Part shown: piece after piece, positions 1 through 6,089 of the stretch | How positions within the stretch are numbered: position 1 is the first letter of the stretch | How the letters are laid out: each line of letters opens with the position of its first letter | DNA from: Clostridiales bacterium | GTDB taxonomy: Bacteria; Bacillota; Clostridia; Oscillospirales; JAAYXM01 | DNA length: 23,115 nt | Direction: 5' to 3' | NCBI GenBank assembly: GCA_012515925.1 | Contig: JAAYXM010000202.1 | Location: forward strand, 1 to 23,115 | Notes under the pieces: model-generated | Databases searched by the model: none | What the model was told of the DNA's origin: nothing | What the model saw: the letters and a program-made list of their open reading frames with translations, nothing else | Translations under genes and position numbers: made by a program

Positions 1-747
1 AATATCGTCAAGCTGCGTCAGGTCGACCAAATCGGGTATAAACTCGTCCGAAATTCCCTCTATCCTGTGGGAGCCGACCTTGTACCCCGTGGATAATGTG
101 GGGGAGCTCGCGGGCTCAATCGGAAAGGCTTTCAGATTCGGGTTTGCCTGCTTTAAGCGCTTCGTAAGCCCCATTATCGTCCCGCCCGTGCCGATGCCGG
201 CCGCGACGCCGTCTGCCCGAAGCCCGAGCGCGCTAAGCTGGCGTACTATTTCGTTTCCGGTATCGTTGAAATGCGCTGCCGTGTTATCGGGGTTTGAAAA
301 CTGGCGGGGCAGGTATACGCCGCCTTGTTCGCAGAGCTTTTCCGCCCTGTCGATACAGTCTAAAAAGCCGCCTTCTTCCTTTGATACAAGTGTCACCCCG
401 GCGCCGAAGCTCTCCATCAGCGCTATGCGCTCACGGCTCATACGGTCGGGCATGAATATTTTTACCTTGTGCCCGAGACACGCGCCGATTGCGGCAAACG
501 AGATGCCCGTGTTTCCGCTTGTGGCCTCGGCTATGATGTCGCCCGGCTTGATTTCGTCCTTTTCATATGCCTTTTTGAGCATGTAAAGCGCCGCCCGGTC
601 CTTAATACTGCCGGTAAGATTGTAGTACTCGGCCTTGGCATATAAAACGCGTTTTTCTCCCTTGTATAAGAAGTCGATTCGGATAAGCGGCGTATTCGAT
701 ATAAGCGCCGATATATCGTCTAACTTCTCAGACGCGGTTCTTGTCAT
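1..747 (-). CDS. cysK: Cysteine synthase (O-acetylserine sulfhydrylase), 3' end cut by window edge
   Basis: This PLP enzyme makes cysteine from O-acetylserine and sulfide in the cytoplasm. The visible 249 codons are open from an ATG at 747-745 to the window edge, so about 50-60 C-terminal residues of a family of about 300-310 are missing. Visible signatures are the PLP lysine in NLTGSIKDR (Lys49), the substrate loop TSGNTG (residues 76-81) and the phosphate-binding loop GTGGT (186-190). The active-site segment reads NLTGSIKDR instead of the usual NPGGSVKDR, a mild divergence. The start is supported by AAAGAGG about 6 nt upstream. It is transcribed away from its neighbour, from a promoter at 850-822. 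The acetyl donor enzyme CysE is encoded at 15949-16605. A cystathionine beta-synthase-like relative is possible but less likely. Confidence 0.92.
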   Translation of the reverse strand, partial: MTRTASEKLDDISALISNTPLIRIDFLYKGEKRVLYAKAEYYNLTGSIKDRAALYMLKKAYEKDEIKPGDIIAEATSGNTGISFAAIGACLGHKVKIFMPDRMSRERIALMESFGAGVTLVSKEEGGFLDCIDRAEKLCEQGGVYLPRQFSNPDNTAAHFNDTGNEIVRQLSALGLRADGVAAGIGTGGTIMGLTKRLKQANPNLKAFPIEPASSPTLSTGYKVGSHRIEGISDEFIPDLVDLTQLDDI

Positions 748-821
748 GTTTTTTCTGCCTCTTTTTTATGGTATTTATTATATTGTATTAAACGGCTTTT
801 GTTTTTGACATGCCAACGGTA

Positions 822-850
822 ATTATAGCACAATTTAATTCCGTCCGCAA
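822..850 (-). promoter_or_regulatory. Sigma-A-type promoter of cysK
   Basis: On the minus strand a TTGCGG hexamer (850-845) is followed after exactly 17 nt by TATAAT (827-822), preceded by TGC, an extended -10 element. Transcription would begin near 815, giving a leader of about 68 nt. No T-box motif is visible in the leader. Confidence 0.7.
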
Positions 851-878
851 AGCATATTGACTACTTTGGAAATTGTTC

Positions 879-904
879 ATTCTCCCCCCTTGGGGGGAGA
901 GAAT
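879..904. repeat. CTCCCCCC/GGGGGGAG palindrome
   Basis: Arms TCTCCCCCC (881-889) and GGGGGGAGA (892-900) flank a TT centre; beyond a two-base bulge ATT/AAT continues the symmetry. There is no U-tract on either strand, so it is not a canonical intrinsic terminator. The same CTCTCCCCC/GGGGGAGAG motif occurs at 15841-15921, which suggests a small dispersed palindromic repeat. Confidence 0.6.
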
Positions 905-1005
905 AACCGCAATTCCCATACAACTTGCGGGAAAAAATCAACCCGAAATTTGCATTGCTTGTATTCTTGCCCCATTGTAAGAATAAGCATTATTAGTTTT
1001 ACTTC

Positions 1006-1034
1006 TTGCCTGTAAGGAAATAACTAAATATAAT
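1006..1034 (+). promoter_or_regulatory. Sigma-A-type promoter of the 400-residue GNAT-like gene
   Basis: TTGCCT (1006-1011) is separated by 17 nt from a perfect TATAAT (1029-1034). The predicted start near 1041 leaves a very short leader before GGAGGTGG (1047-1054) and the ATG at 1058. Confidence 0.7.
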
Positions 1035-1057
1035 AGTGACATTATCGGAGGTGGAAT

Positions 1058-2260
1058 ATGAGATATATTGAAGATTTGATGCGCGCCGTCGGAGTTTCCA
1101 AATACCCCGGACGCTGGGCGGGTTTTTATCAGGGCGTTGTTGAGGAATATCGCGAAAAGGGCCCGTTTTTTACGGAAACCGGGTATTTAAACGCGTTTAA
1201 CGAAAAATACCGTGTTTTTACAAGGTGCTTCTCTGATTTGCTCATTGCCGGCGAAAAACTGCGAAACAGCCCCGAGCACGCGTTATTTTCTCTTTTATTT
1301 AACCGCGCAATGAGGGACAGGGAGCTTTTTAAGGAAGAGCTCAAAGACTTTGCGGCGGAGGACCGGGAGCTTTTGAATTACGCTCTGCTTTTTTCTATGA
1401 TTACCGCAATACCGTCAGCCGCGGAAAAGCTTGAGAAAAAAGGCGTACCCTATGATATATACTATGCTACGCTCGCGTGCTTTGAGGATACCTGTCTGGA
1501 CTTTATGGCGAGGTTTGACAGGGTTGGATACCACGCCGGTTATATAAACTGGCTGCAGTTATATTTAGACGGGCGCATACTCAGAATCGGCCGGCTTAAT
1601 TTTGAAACGCGAAACCGGCTTAACGAGCCCGTACATGTATTCAGAAACAACCGCGGCGAATACAAGATTTTCATAACCGATACACGTATACATAAAAGCG
1701 GTATGGTGCTAAACACCCCGGGATATGAAGATAAAGAGGAAAGCTTTGAAACGGGCTTTGTCGAAACGGACGGTTTTTATGAGGGTAATTCCGTATATAG
1801 AAACAACCGTGTGTGCCGTGAGAAAACGCGGCTTTACAAAAACGAATGGAGCCTTGTGTTGTCTGTCGGCGACCCGGTAATAAGCGTACATATACCGGCG
1901 GGCGGAAGGCTCATTGCCGGGGAATGCGAGGCTTCGTATTCAAAGGCGCGCGAAATATTCAAACGTTATTATCCCGAATTCAGGTATAAGGCGTTTCACT
2001 GCTATTCATGGCTGTTGTCCCCGCAGCTTGAGGAATTGCTGCCGGAAGGCTCCAATATTTTGCAGTTTCAAAAGAAATACATGCGATACCCGACAATCTG
2101 CACGGGCGAGGATGTGCTCACGTTCGTGTTTCGTAACAGGTTTAAGGATTATAGCGACATGTCGGAGAACACCTCATTGGAGAGGGCTTTGAAGAAATAT
2201 CACATCGGCGGGAAAAAGATACACGAAACCGGCGGGGTATTTTTCGACCAAACTATGTAA
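1058..2260 (+). CDS. Uncharacterised acyltransferase-like protein (GNAT-like C-terminal domain family)
   Basis: This is a 400-residue soluble protein with no signal peptide or membrane segment. The N-terminal half (about 1-170) is predicted helical and rich in charged residues. The C-terminal half carries VHIPAGG (277-283), CYSWLLSPQL (315-324) and LLPEGSNILQFQKKY, which I recognise from memory as the pattern of proteins annotated as acyltransferase domain-containing with a GNAT-like C-terminal domain. The substrate is unknown. An ideal SD (GGAGGTGG) sits 3 nt before the ATG and a good promoter lies just upstream, so it appears to be a single-gene unit. Its stop codon abuts a hairpin shared with the convergent operon. 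The family assignment rests on motif memory and is moderately sure; the enzymatic role is inference. Confidence 0.75.
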   Translation: MRYIEDLMRAVGVSKYPGRWAGFYQGVVEEYREKGPFFTETGYLNAFNEKYRVFTRCFSDLLIAGEKLRNSPEHALFSLLFNRAMRDRELFKEELKDFAAEDRELLNYALLFSMITAIPSAAEKLEKKGVPYDIYYATLACFEDTCLDFMARFDRVGYHAGYINWLQLYLDGRILRIGRLNFETRNRLNEPVHVFRNNRGEYKIFITDTRIHKSGMVLNTPGYEDKEESFETGFVETDGFYEGNSVYRNNRVCREKTRLYKNEWSLVLSVGDPVISVHIPAGGRLIAGECEASYSKAREIFKRYYPEFRYKAFHCYSWLLSPQLEELLPEGSNILQFQKKYMRYPTICTGEDVLTFVFRNRFKDYSDMSENTSLERALKKYHIGGKKIHETGGVFFDQTM

Positions 2261-2297
2261 GCTCCGATAGGTTGATTAAATCTCAACCTATCAGAGC
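2261..2297. terminator. Shared hairpin between convergent transcription units
   Basis: Arms 2261-2275 and 2283-2297 form a 15-bp stem with one mismatch (a G-U wobble in minus-strand RNA) and a 7-nt loop. It begins right after the plus-strand gene's stop and includes the last codons of the minus-strand small gene. Neither side has a clean U-tract, so its role as terminator, or as a 3' end stabiliser, is inferred from position. Confidence 0.45.
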
Positions 2298-2501
2298 TCC
2301 CGTCTGAGGTTCGCTGCCCGCGCCGCCGCACCCGGGTCTTCGTCCGGTTCTGACCTCCAGATAGTTCTGCAAATCATAAAACGAGGATATATCCTCCCGG
2401 ATTATCTCCTGCTGCAAATCCTTCGGCAGCGAATGAAACAGCTCGTATGCCGTCAAATCCTGGTCAAGCATGTCCGAAAGACACAAATGCTCGTCTGTCA
2501 T
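2283..2501 (-). CDS. Small protein of unknown function, last gene of the 2-oxoacid:ferredoxin oxidoreductase operon
   Basis: This encodes 72 residues beginning MTDEHLCLSDMLDQ, followed by an amphipathic acidic segment containing YELFHSLPKDLQQEI and SSFYDLQNYLE. The C-terminal 20 residues are Gly- and Arg-rich and look unstructured. There is no signal peptide, membrane helix or metal motif. I do not recognise a named family. A longer reading from the GTG at 2510 is unlikely because that GTG is part of the SD GAGGTG, which sits 6 nt before the ATG at 2501. The gene lies 54 bases downstream of the alpha-beta subunit gene and probably shares its transcript. Its SD lies in a potential hairpin (2505-2546). 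The stop codon overlaps the shared terminal hairpin. A role tied to the oxidoreductase is inference from linkage. Confidence 0.68.
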   Translation of the reverse strand: MTDEHLCLSDMLDQDLTAYELFHSLPKDLQQEIIREDISSFYDLQNYLEVRTGRRPGCGGAGSEPQTGALIG

Positions 2502-2504
2502 ATT

Positions 2505-2546
2505 TATCACCTCGGATATAGTATTAGCGTTTCTTTCGAGGTGATA
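2505..2546 (-). promoter_or_regulatory. Hairpin that can sequester the SD of the small gene
   Basis: Minus-strand RNA carries TATCACCTCG (2546-2537) and, 22 nt later, CGAGGTGATA (2514-2505), a perfect 10-bp stem. The downstream arm is the SD (GAGGTG) of the small gene starting at 2501. The upstream arm therefore acts as an anti-SD. The structure fills the gap between the stop of the alpha-beta gene (2556) and the small gene. Confidence 0.6.
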
Positions 2547-2555
2547 CAGAATATT

Positions 2556-4784
2556 TTACAGGACGGGGCTGTCATGCAGCGCTTTAAGGCGCGTCCAGCG
2601 CCTGTCCGTTTCGTCTTGAATATTTTTTACAAGCTCCGAGTACCGCTCGTCGGCAAGGTGTTTTGTCCTGCCCATCATCTTAAGCCAGTCGGTAACCGGA
2701 ATTTTTTTATTTTTTTCCTCGGGATTGTAGGTTATCGTCGTTATGCCGTTTTCTATTTCAAATAACGGGAAGTAGCAGCAGTCCACGCCGGCCTCTATAA
2801 CCTGCCGTTCACGCTCGGGCTTGTCGCCCCAGTTAAGCGGGCAGGCGGACAGCGCGCGCATATATACCGTGCCGCGGTTTTGCGCGTAGTATTTCGCCTT
2901 GACGGCTTTCCTTAAAAAGTCCGACGGGTTTGACTCCGCGACGGTCGCGAGATACGGCAGGTGCGTGCCCGCCATTATCATCGGCATGTCCTTGTGGAAA
3001 AAATCCTTGCCCGCCTGGTGCTTGCCGACGTGCGAGGTCGAGCTTTTCGCGCCCTTCGGTGTGGAATATGAAAGCTGGTAGCCCGTATTCATATACCCGC
3101 CGTTGTCGTATTCGAATATAATAAGCCCGTTGTTTCTGATAGCCGTCCCGAGCGCCGAGCCCATGCCTATATCCATGCCGCCGTCACCGCTCACCATGAC
3201 AAAGGTTATGTCCCTGTCGGGCATCTCGCCGCGGCTTACCAGCCGTGAGTACACCTCGACAAGTCCGGACAGTGTCGCGGCGCCGTTCTGGAACAGGTTG
3301 TGAATATACGGCACGCGAAACGCGGTTTTCGGATAGCCCGTTGTGACAACCATGCCGCAGCCCGTCTGAAACAGCAATACGACGTTTCCCTCGATACCCT
3401 TCAGCAGTAAATTGACGTTTACGGGAATACCGCAGCCCGGGCACGCGCCGTGTCCCGGCGCGATACGCATCGGCATGCGCGTTGACTCGTTTACGCGGAC
3501 TCCCTTGACGATAAGCTTGTTTGCCTCTTCGTCAAAGCTTGTTTCGGTGAGCTTCGGCGTCGCCTCTTCCTGTGTTACGGGATTAAAATACGTTATGAGT
3601 TCGGATTCGGGATTGCCCGGGTACTTGCCGATGTAATCGAAATCCGGCGCGTCGCCGCCAAAACCCTCACGCAGCAGGCTTATCGCGTCCTCGACATAAA
3701 AATCAAGCCCGCCTAAGCCGTAAATCCTTGACAGCACGCGCGCCGTACATGCCTTTTCCTGCAGCATCGCTTTGATTTCAAGCGTCATGTTCCCGCCGCC
3801 CGCGCCGTAGCTGTCCTGACGGTCGCCGATTATTATTGTCTTCGCGTTTTTGCAGTGCGTATACAGCATATCGGCGGGAAACGGGCGCAGGATATTCGCC
3901 GTAAATACGCCGACCTTCGCGCCCTCACCCCTGAGCTTATCCACCGCGGTTTTCGCGGTATGATAGCTTGAACCCAGAAGGAACAGGACAACCTCCGCGT
4001 CCTCCGTCATATAGCCCGCGGTCTGTGAATAGCTTCGACCGGTAAACGCGGCATACTCCGCGAAAACCTCGTCGATAATACCGCGGGATTTCTCCATTGC
4101 TAAATGAAGCCGGTATTTGTTGTTTATTAAATCCGGCTCGTTCATATATGAGCCTATTGTTACCGGGTTTTCCACATCCAGCGCGGTAAACTCCGGCTTA
4201 TAATCGCCTAAAAAGCGCTTTACCTCGGCGTCATCTTCGATTACCTCGCATTTTCGCTTCTGGTGGCTTGTAAAGAAACCATCGAACGCGACGATTGCGG
4301 GCAGCATCGCCCGCTCAGCGATTTTAAGCGCGCAGATATTGAAATCATAAACCGCCTGCGGGTCGTTCGCGAACAGGATAATCCAGCCGGTGTTTAACGT
4401 ATACATTATATCGCTGTGGTCGCCTTTTATATCGAGCGGGCCGGATACCGTCCGGCACGCGACGTTTAAAACCATTGGAAAGCGCGTCCCGGACTGGACC
4501 GGAAGCTGCTCCAACGCGTAAAGCAGCCCGTTTGCCGAGGTCGCGTTAAACACCCTGCCGCCGCCCGCGGCCGCGCCGTAGCATATACCAGCCGCGCTGT
4601 GCTCGCCCTCCGCGGGCATGAGCGTTGTGTCATGACCGCCCTCCGCCTTATACACGTCGAGCTGTTCGGCTATCTGCGTCGACGGGGTTATCGGGTAATA
4701 GCCCATAACATGATAGTTTATCTGCTTTGCCGCGTAAGCCGCGAGCTCGTTTCCGCTCTCAAACATAACACGCTGCTTAACCAC
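2556..4784 (-). CDS. 2-oxoacid:ferredoxin oxidoreductase, fused alpha and beta subunits (probably pyruvate)
   Basis: This 742-residue protein fuses two normally separate subunits. Residues 1-375 are the alpha subunit, with YYPITPSTQIAE (29-40), the EGEHSA segment and an RPFP motif near 300. After a linker (375-435) the beta subunit binds thiamine diphosphate and a proximal 4Fe-4S cluster: ACPGCG (447-452), TGCG (Cys476), GDGGMDIG (533-540) with the NGGYMNTG element (561-568), and Cys648. The complex oxidises a 2-oxoacid with CoA to acyl-CoA, CO2 and reduced ferredoxin. The start is GTG (4784-4782) after GGAGGTG, overlapping the upstream stop codon by one base, so translation is likely coupled. 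Pyruvate is the likeliest substrate from the PorA-like sequence and subunit order, but 2-ketoisovalerate or another 2-oxoacid cannot be excluded. Confidence 0.88.
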   Translation of the reverse strand: MVKQRVMFESGNELAAYAAKQINYHVMGYYPITPSTQIAEQLDVYKAEGGHDTTLMPAEGEHSAAGICYGAAAGGGRVFNATSANGLLYALEQLPVQSGTRFPMVLNVACRTVSGPLDIKGDHSDIMYTLNTGWIILFANDPQAVYDFNICALKIAERAMLPAIVAFDGFFTSHQKRKCEVIEDDAEVKRFLGDYKPEFTALDVENPVTIGSYMNEPDLINNKYRLHLAMEKSRGIIDEVFAEYAAFTGRSYSQTAGYMTEDAEVVLFLLGSSYHTAKTAVDKLRGEGAKVGVFTANILRPFPADMLYTHCKNAKTIIIGDRQDSYGAGGGNMTLEIKAMLQEKACTARVLSRIYGLGGLDFYVEDAISLLREGFGGDAPDFDYIGKYPGNPESELITYFNPVTQEEATPKLTETSFDEEANKLIVKGVRVNESTRMPMRIAPGHGACPGCGIPVNVNLLLKGIEGNVVLLFQTGCGMVVTTGYPKTAFRVPYIHNLFQNGAATLSGLVEVYSRLVSRGEMPDRDITFVMVSGDGGMDIGMGSALGTAIRNNGLIIFEYDNGGYMNTGYQLSYSTPKGAKSSTSHVGKHQAGKDFFHKDMPMIMAGTHLPYLATVAESNPSDFLRKAVKAKYYAQNRGTVYMRALSACPLNWGDKPERERQVIEAGVDCCYFPLFEIENGITTITYNPEEKNKKIPVTDWLKMMGRTKHLADERYSELVKNIQDETDRRWTRLKALHDSPVL

Positions 4785-5878
4785 TATACGACACCTCCGT
4801 CCGGCCGCTTTTCATCCATATAGGATTCGCCCGTTATCCATGAATTCGCTCCGGTGTCCTCGTAATCGATGCGCGAAGCGATTAAATCCTTGTTTCGTAT
4901 AAAGTGCTGCTTTTTTATATGCTCGCGCTCAAGACCGGCCACGAGCGCCTCCGTCGGGCAGATATTGACGCAGCGCAGACAGCCCTTGCAGTGGTGATAG
5001 TCGAGCCCCCGGTTTTTCATCGCGCGCCTGCCCTTGTATTCGCCCTCGGTAAACCGGAAAACCATGTCCGGGCAGGTTGTGTGGCAAAGCCCGCAGTGAA
5101 TGCATTTTTCAGGAATGAAAAGCGGGATATAGCCCTCGCGGCTCGCGGACAGGTCGTTTGACACCGTGCTCCCGATATGCGGGTTTATTCCGCCTATCGG
5201 CGCGTTCTGATACCCCCAACGGTTTTCCGGCGTGCCCGTGTCGGCGTCGTGTTCGGGTTTATCTGTTTTGATTTCGTAAGGCGTTGCGCTCTCAAACCCC
5301 AATCGGACTCCCGCGAGATTCCGCTCAATCAGTTCCGGGTATTTTTTGCCGATTGTTTCGCGGCAAAGGGTGTAAACGCTTGATAGCTCCACAAACCCCG
5401 TGGCCTTCGCAATCGCGCCGAGCATAACCATGTTAATGCGGCTTTTGGTTTCCATCGCCGATTTAAGCGCGTCGACGCAGTACAGCGTGCCCGCGCGGAT
5501 ATCGAAAAGCTTAATTGTCTCTTCGGGCGTTCCGGCGGTGTTTATTACGATTTTCGTATCCTTCCCGACGCCGGCGGTAACAGGGGTCTTGCCCGCCATG
5601 TTTTCATGGAAAAGACCGAGTATATGGGGCTTGTCCACCGGGCTGTTGACGCGCAGCTCGGTTTCCGGCGCGCACCAGCGTATATACGACTTCACGGGCG
5701 AGCCGCGTTTTTCCGAGCCGTAGCTTGAAAAGCTCGCCGCGTTAAGGCCGAGATACAGCGCGCCGAGCTCGCCTAACATTTTTCCGCAAAGGTTCGCGCC
5801 GAGCCCGCCTATGCTTTCAAGCCGCATTTCGTAGTATCCGTATTCGTTTACCGTCGGAAGCTTTACACTATCCGCCAT
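4784..5878 (-). CDS. 2-oxoacid:ferredoxin oxidoreductase, fused gamma and delta subunits
   Basis: This 364-residue protein combines the gamma domain (about 15-200, with ESIGGLGANLCGKML and SYGSEKRGSPVKSY) and a delta-type dicluster ferredoxin domain (about 245-315). Two 4Fe-4S motifs are complete: Cys259, 262, 265 and 269 in CIHCGLCHTTCP, and Cys297, 300, 303 and 307 in CKGCLRCVNICP. The delta part carries electrons from the thiamine/Fe-S centre of the alpha-beta protein to free ferredoxin. The ATG at 5878 is preceded by AAAGGA at 8 nt. It is the first gene of the operon and overlaps the alpha-beta gene by one base. The gene order gamma-delta-alpha-beta is that of four-subunit enzymes, here reduced to two open frames. 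The approximately 40-residue tail after the second cluster is unassigned. Confidence 0.9.
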   Translation of the reverse strand: MADSVKLPTVNEYGYYEMRLESIGGLGANLCGKMLGELGALYLGLNAASFSSYGSEKRGSPVKSYIRWCAPETELRVNSPVDKPHILGLFHENMAGKTPVTAGVGKDTKIVINTAGTPEETIKLFDIRAGTLYCVDALKSAMETKSRINMVMLGAIAKATGFVELSSVYTLCRETIGKKYPELIERNLAGVRLGFESATPYEIKTDKPEHDADTGTPENRWGYQNAPIGGINPHIGSTVSNDLSASREGYIPLFIPEKCIHCGLCHTTCPDMVFRFTEGEYKGRRAMKNRGLDYHHCKGCLRCVNICPTEALVAGLEREHIKKQHFIRNKDLIASRIDYEDTGANSWITGESYMDEKRPDGGVV

Positions 5879-5922
5879 GCAATCAGTCCTTTCTCATAAT
5901 AAGTATTAATGATATTTTCCAT

Positions 5923-5928
5923 ATTATA
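5923..5928 (-). promoter_or_regulatory. Minus 10 element of the oxidoreductase operon
   Basis: A perfect TATAAT reads on the minus strand at 5928-5923, placing the start near 5916 and leaving about 37 nt of leader. No good -35 hexamer is present at the right distance (GAAAAC at 17 nt); that position is occupied by the first of three dyads, which suggests the promoter needs an activator. Confidence 0.55.
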
Positions 5929-5945
5929 CGCAAACAGCCCCCGAA

Positions 5946-6052
5946 GTTTTCATAGTGCGCTATAAAAACATACGGAAAACCGATACATTTTATAGTACAC
6001 TATAAAAAGCACATAAAAATAAGAAGTTTTTATAGCGTACTATAAAAACTTC
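5946..6052. promoter_or_regulatory. Three operator-like dyads at exact 40-bp spacing
   Basis: The pattern TTTT(T/C)ATAG-N4-CTATAAAAA occurs three times, with ATAG/CTAT cores at 5952-5963, 5992-6003 and 6032-6043. The symmetry centres are 5957.5, 5997.5 and 6037.5. The last copy is the most perfect, with 13-bp arms (6023-6035 and 6040-6052). They lie upstream of the oxidoreductase operon and downstream of the MATE gene. They are most likely protein binding sites. In minus-strand RNA the last copy is also an AT-rich hairpin followed by TTATTTTTA, so a weak terminator for the upstream operon is an alternative. The cognate regulator is not in the window. Confidence 0.7.
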
Positions 6053-6089
6053 AAAAGGGCTCTTATTGTGCGGCAGCATGCTTTTTATT

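Larger units (their letters stand above)
748..1057. other. Divergent intergenic region of 310 bases
   Basis: This gap holds the outward promoters for the two flanking genes and a C/G-rich palindrome near 879-904. The rest is AT-rich. I found no RNA gene, no open frame with a ribosome binding site and no riboswitch signature. Confidence 0.6.

Noticed and set aside
80..586. A 168-codon plus-strand frame opposite cysK
   Set aside because: It is the mirror of a clear cysteine synthase, with no SD and no recognisable domain.
881..900. The C/G palindrome as an intrinsic terminator
   Set aside because: No U-tract follows on either strand and it lies between divergent genes, where no transcript should end.
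5946..6052. The 40-bp periodic dyads as a CRISPR array
   Set aside because: Only three units occur, the conserved part is a symmetric core of about 20 bp, no leader or cas gene is present, and the position fits a promoter.
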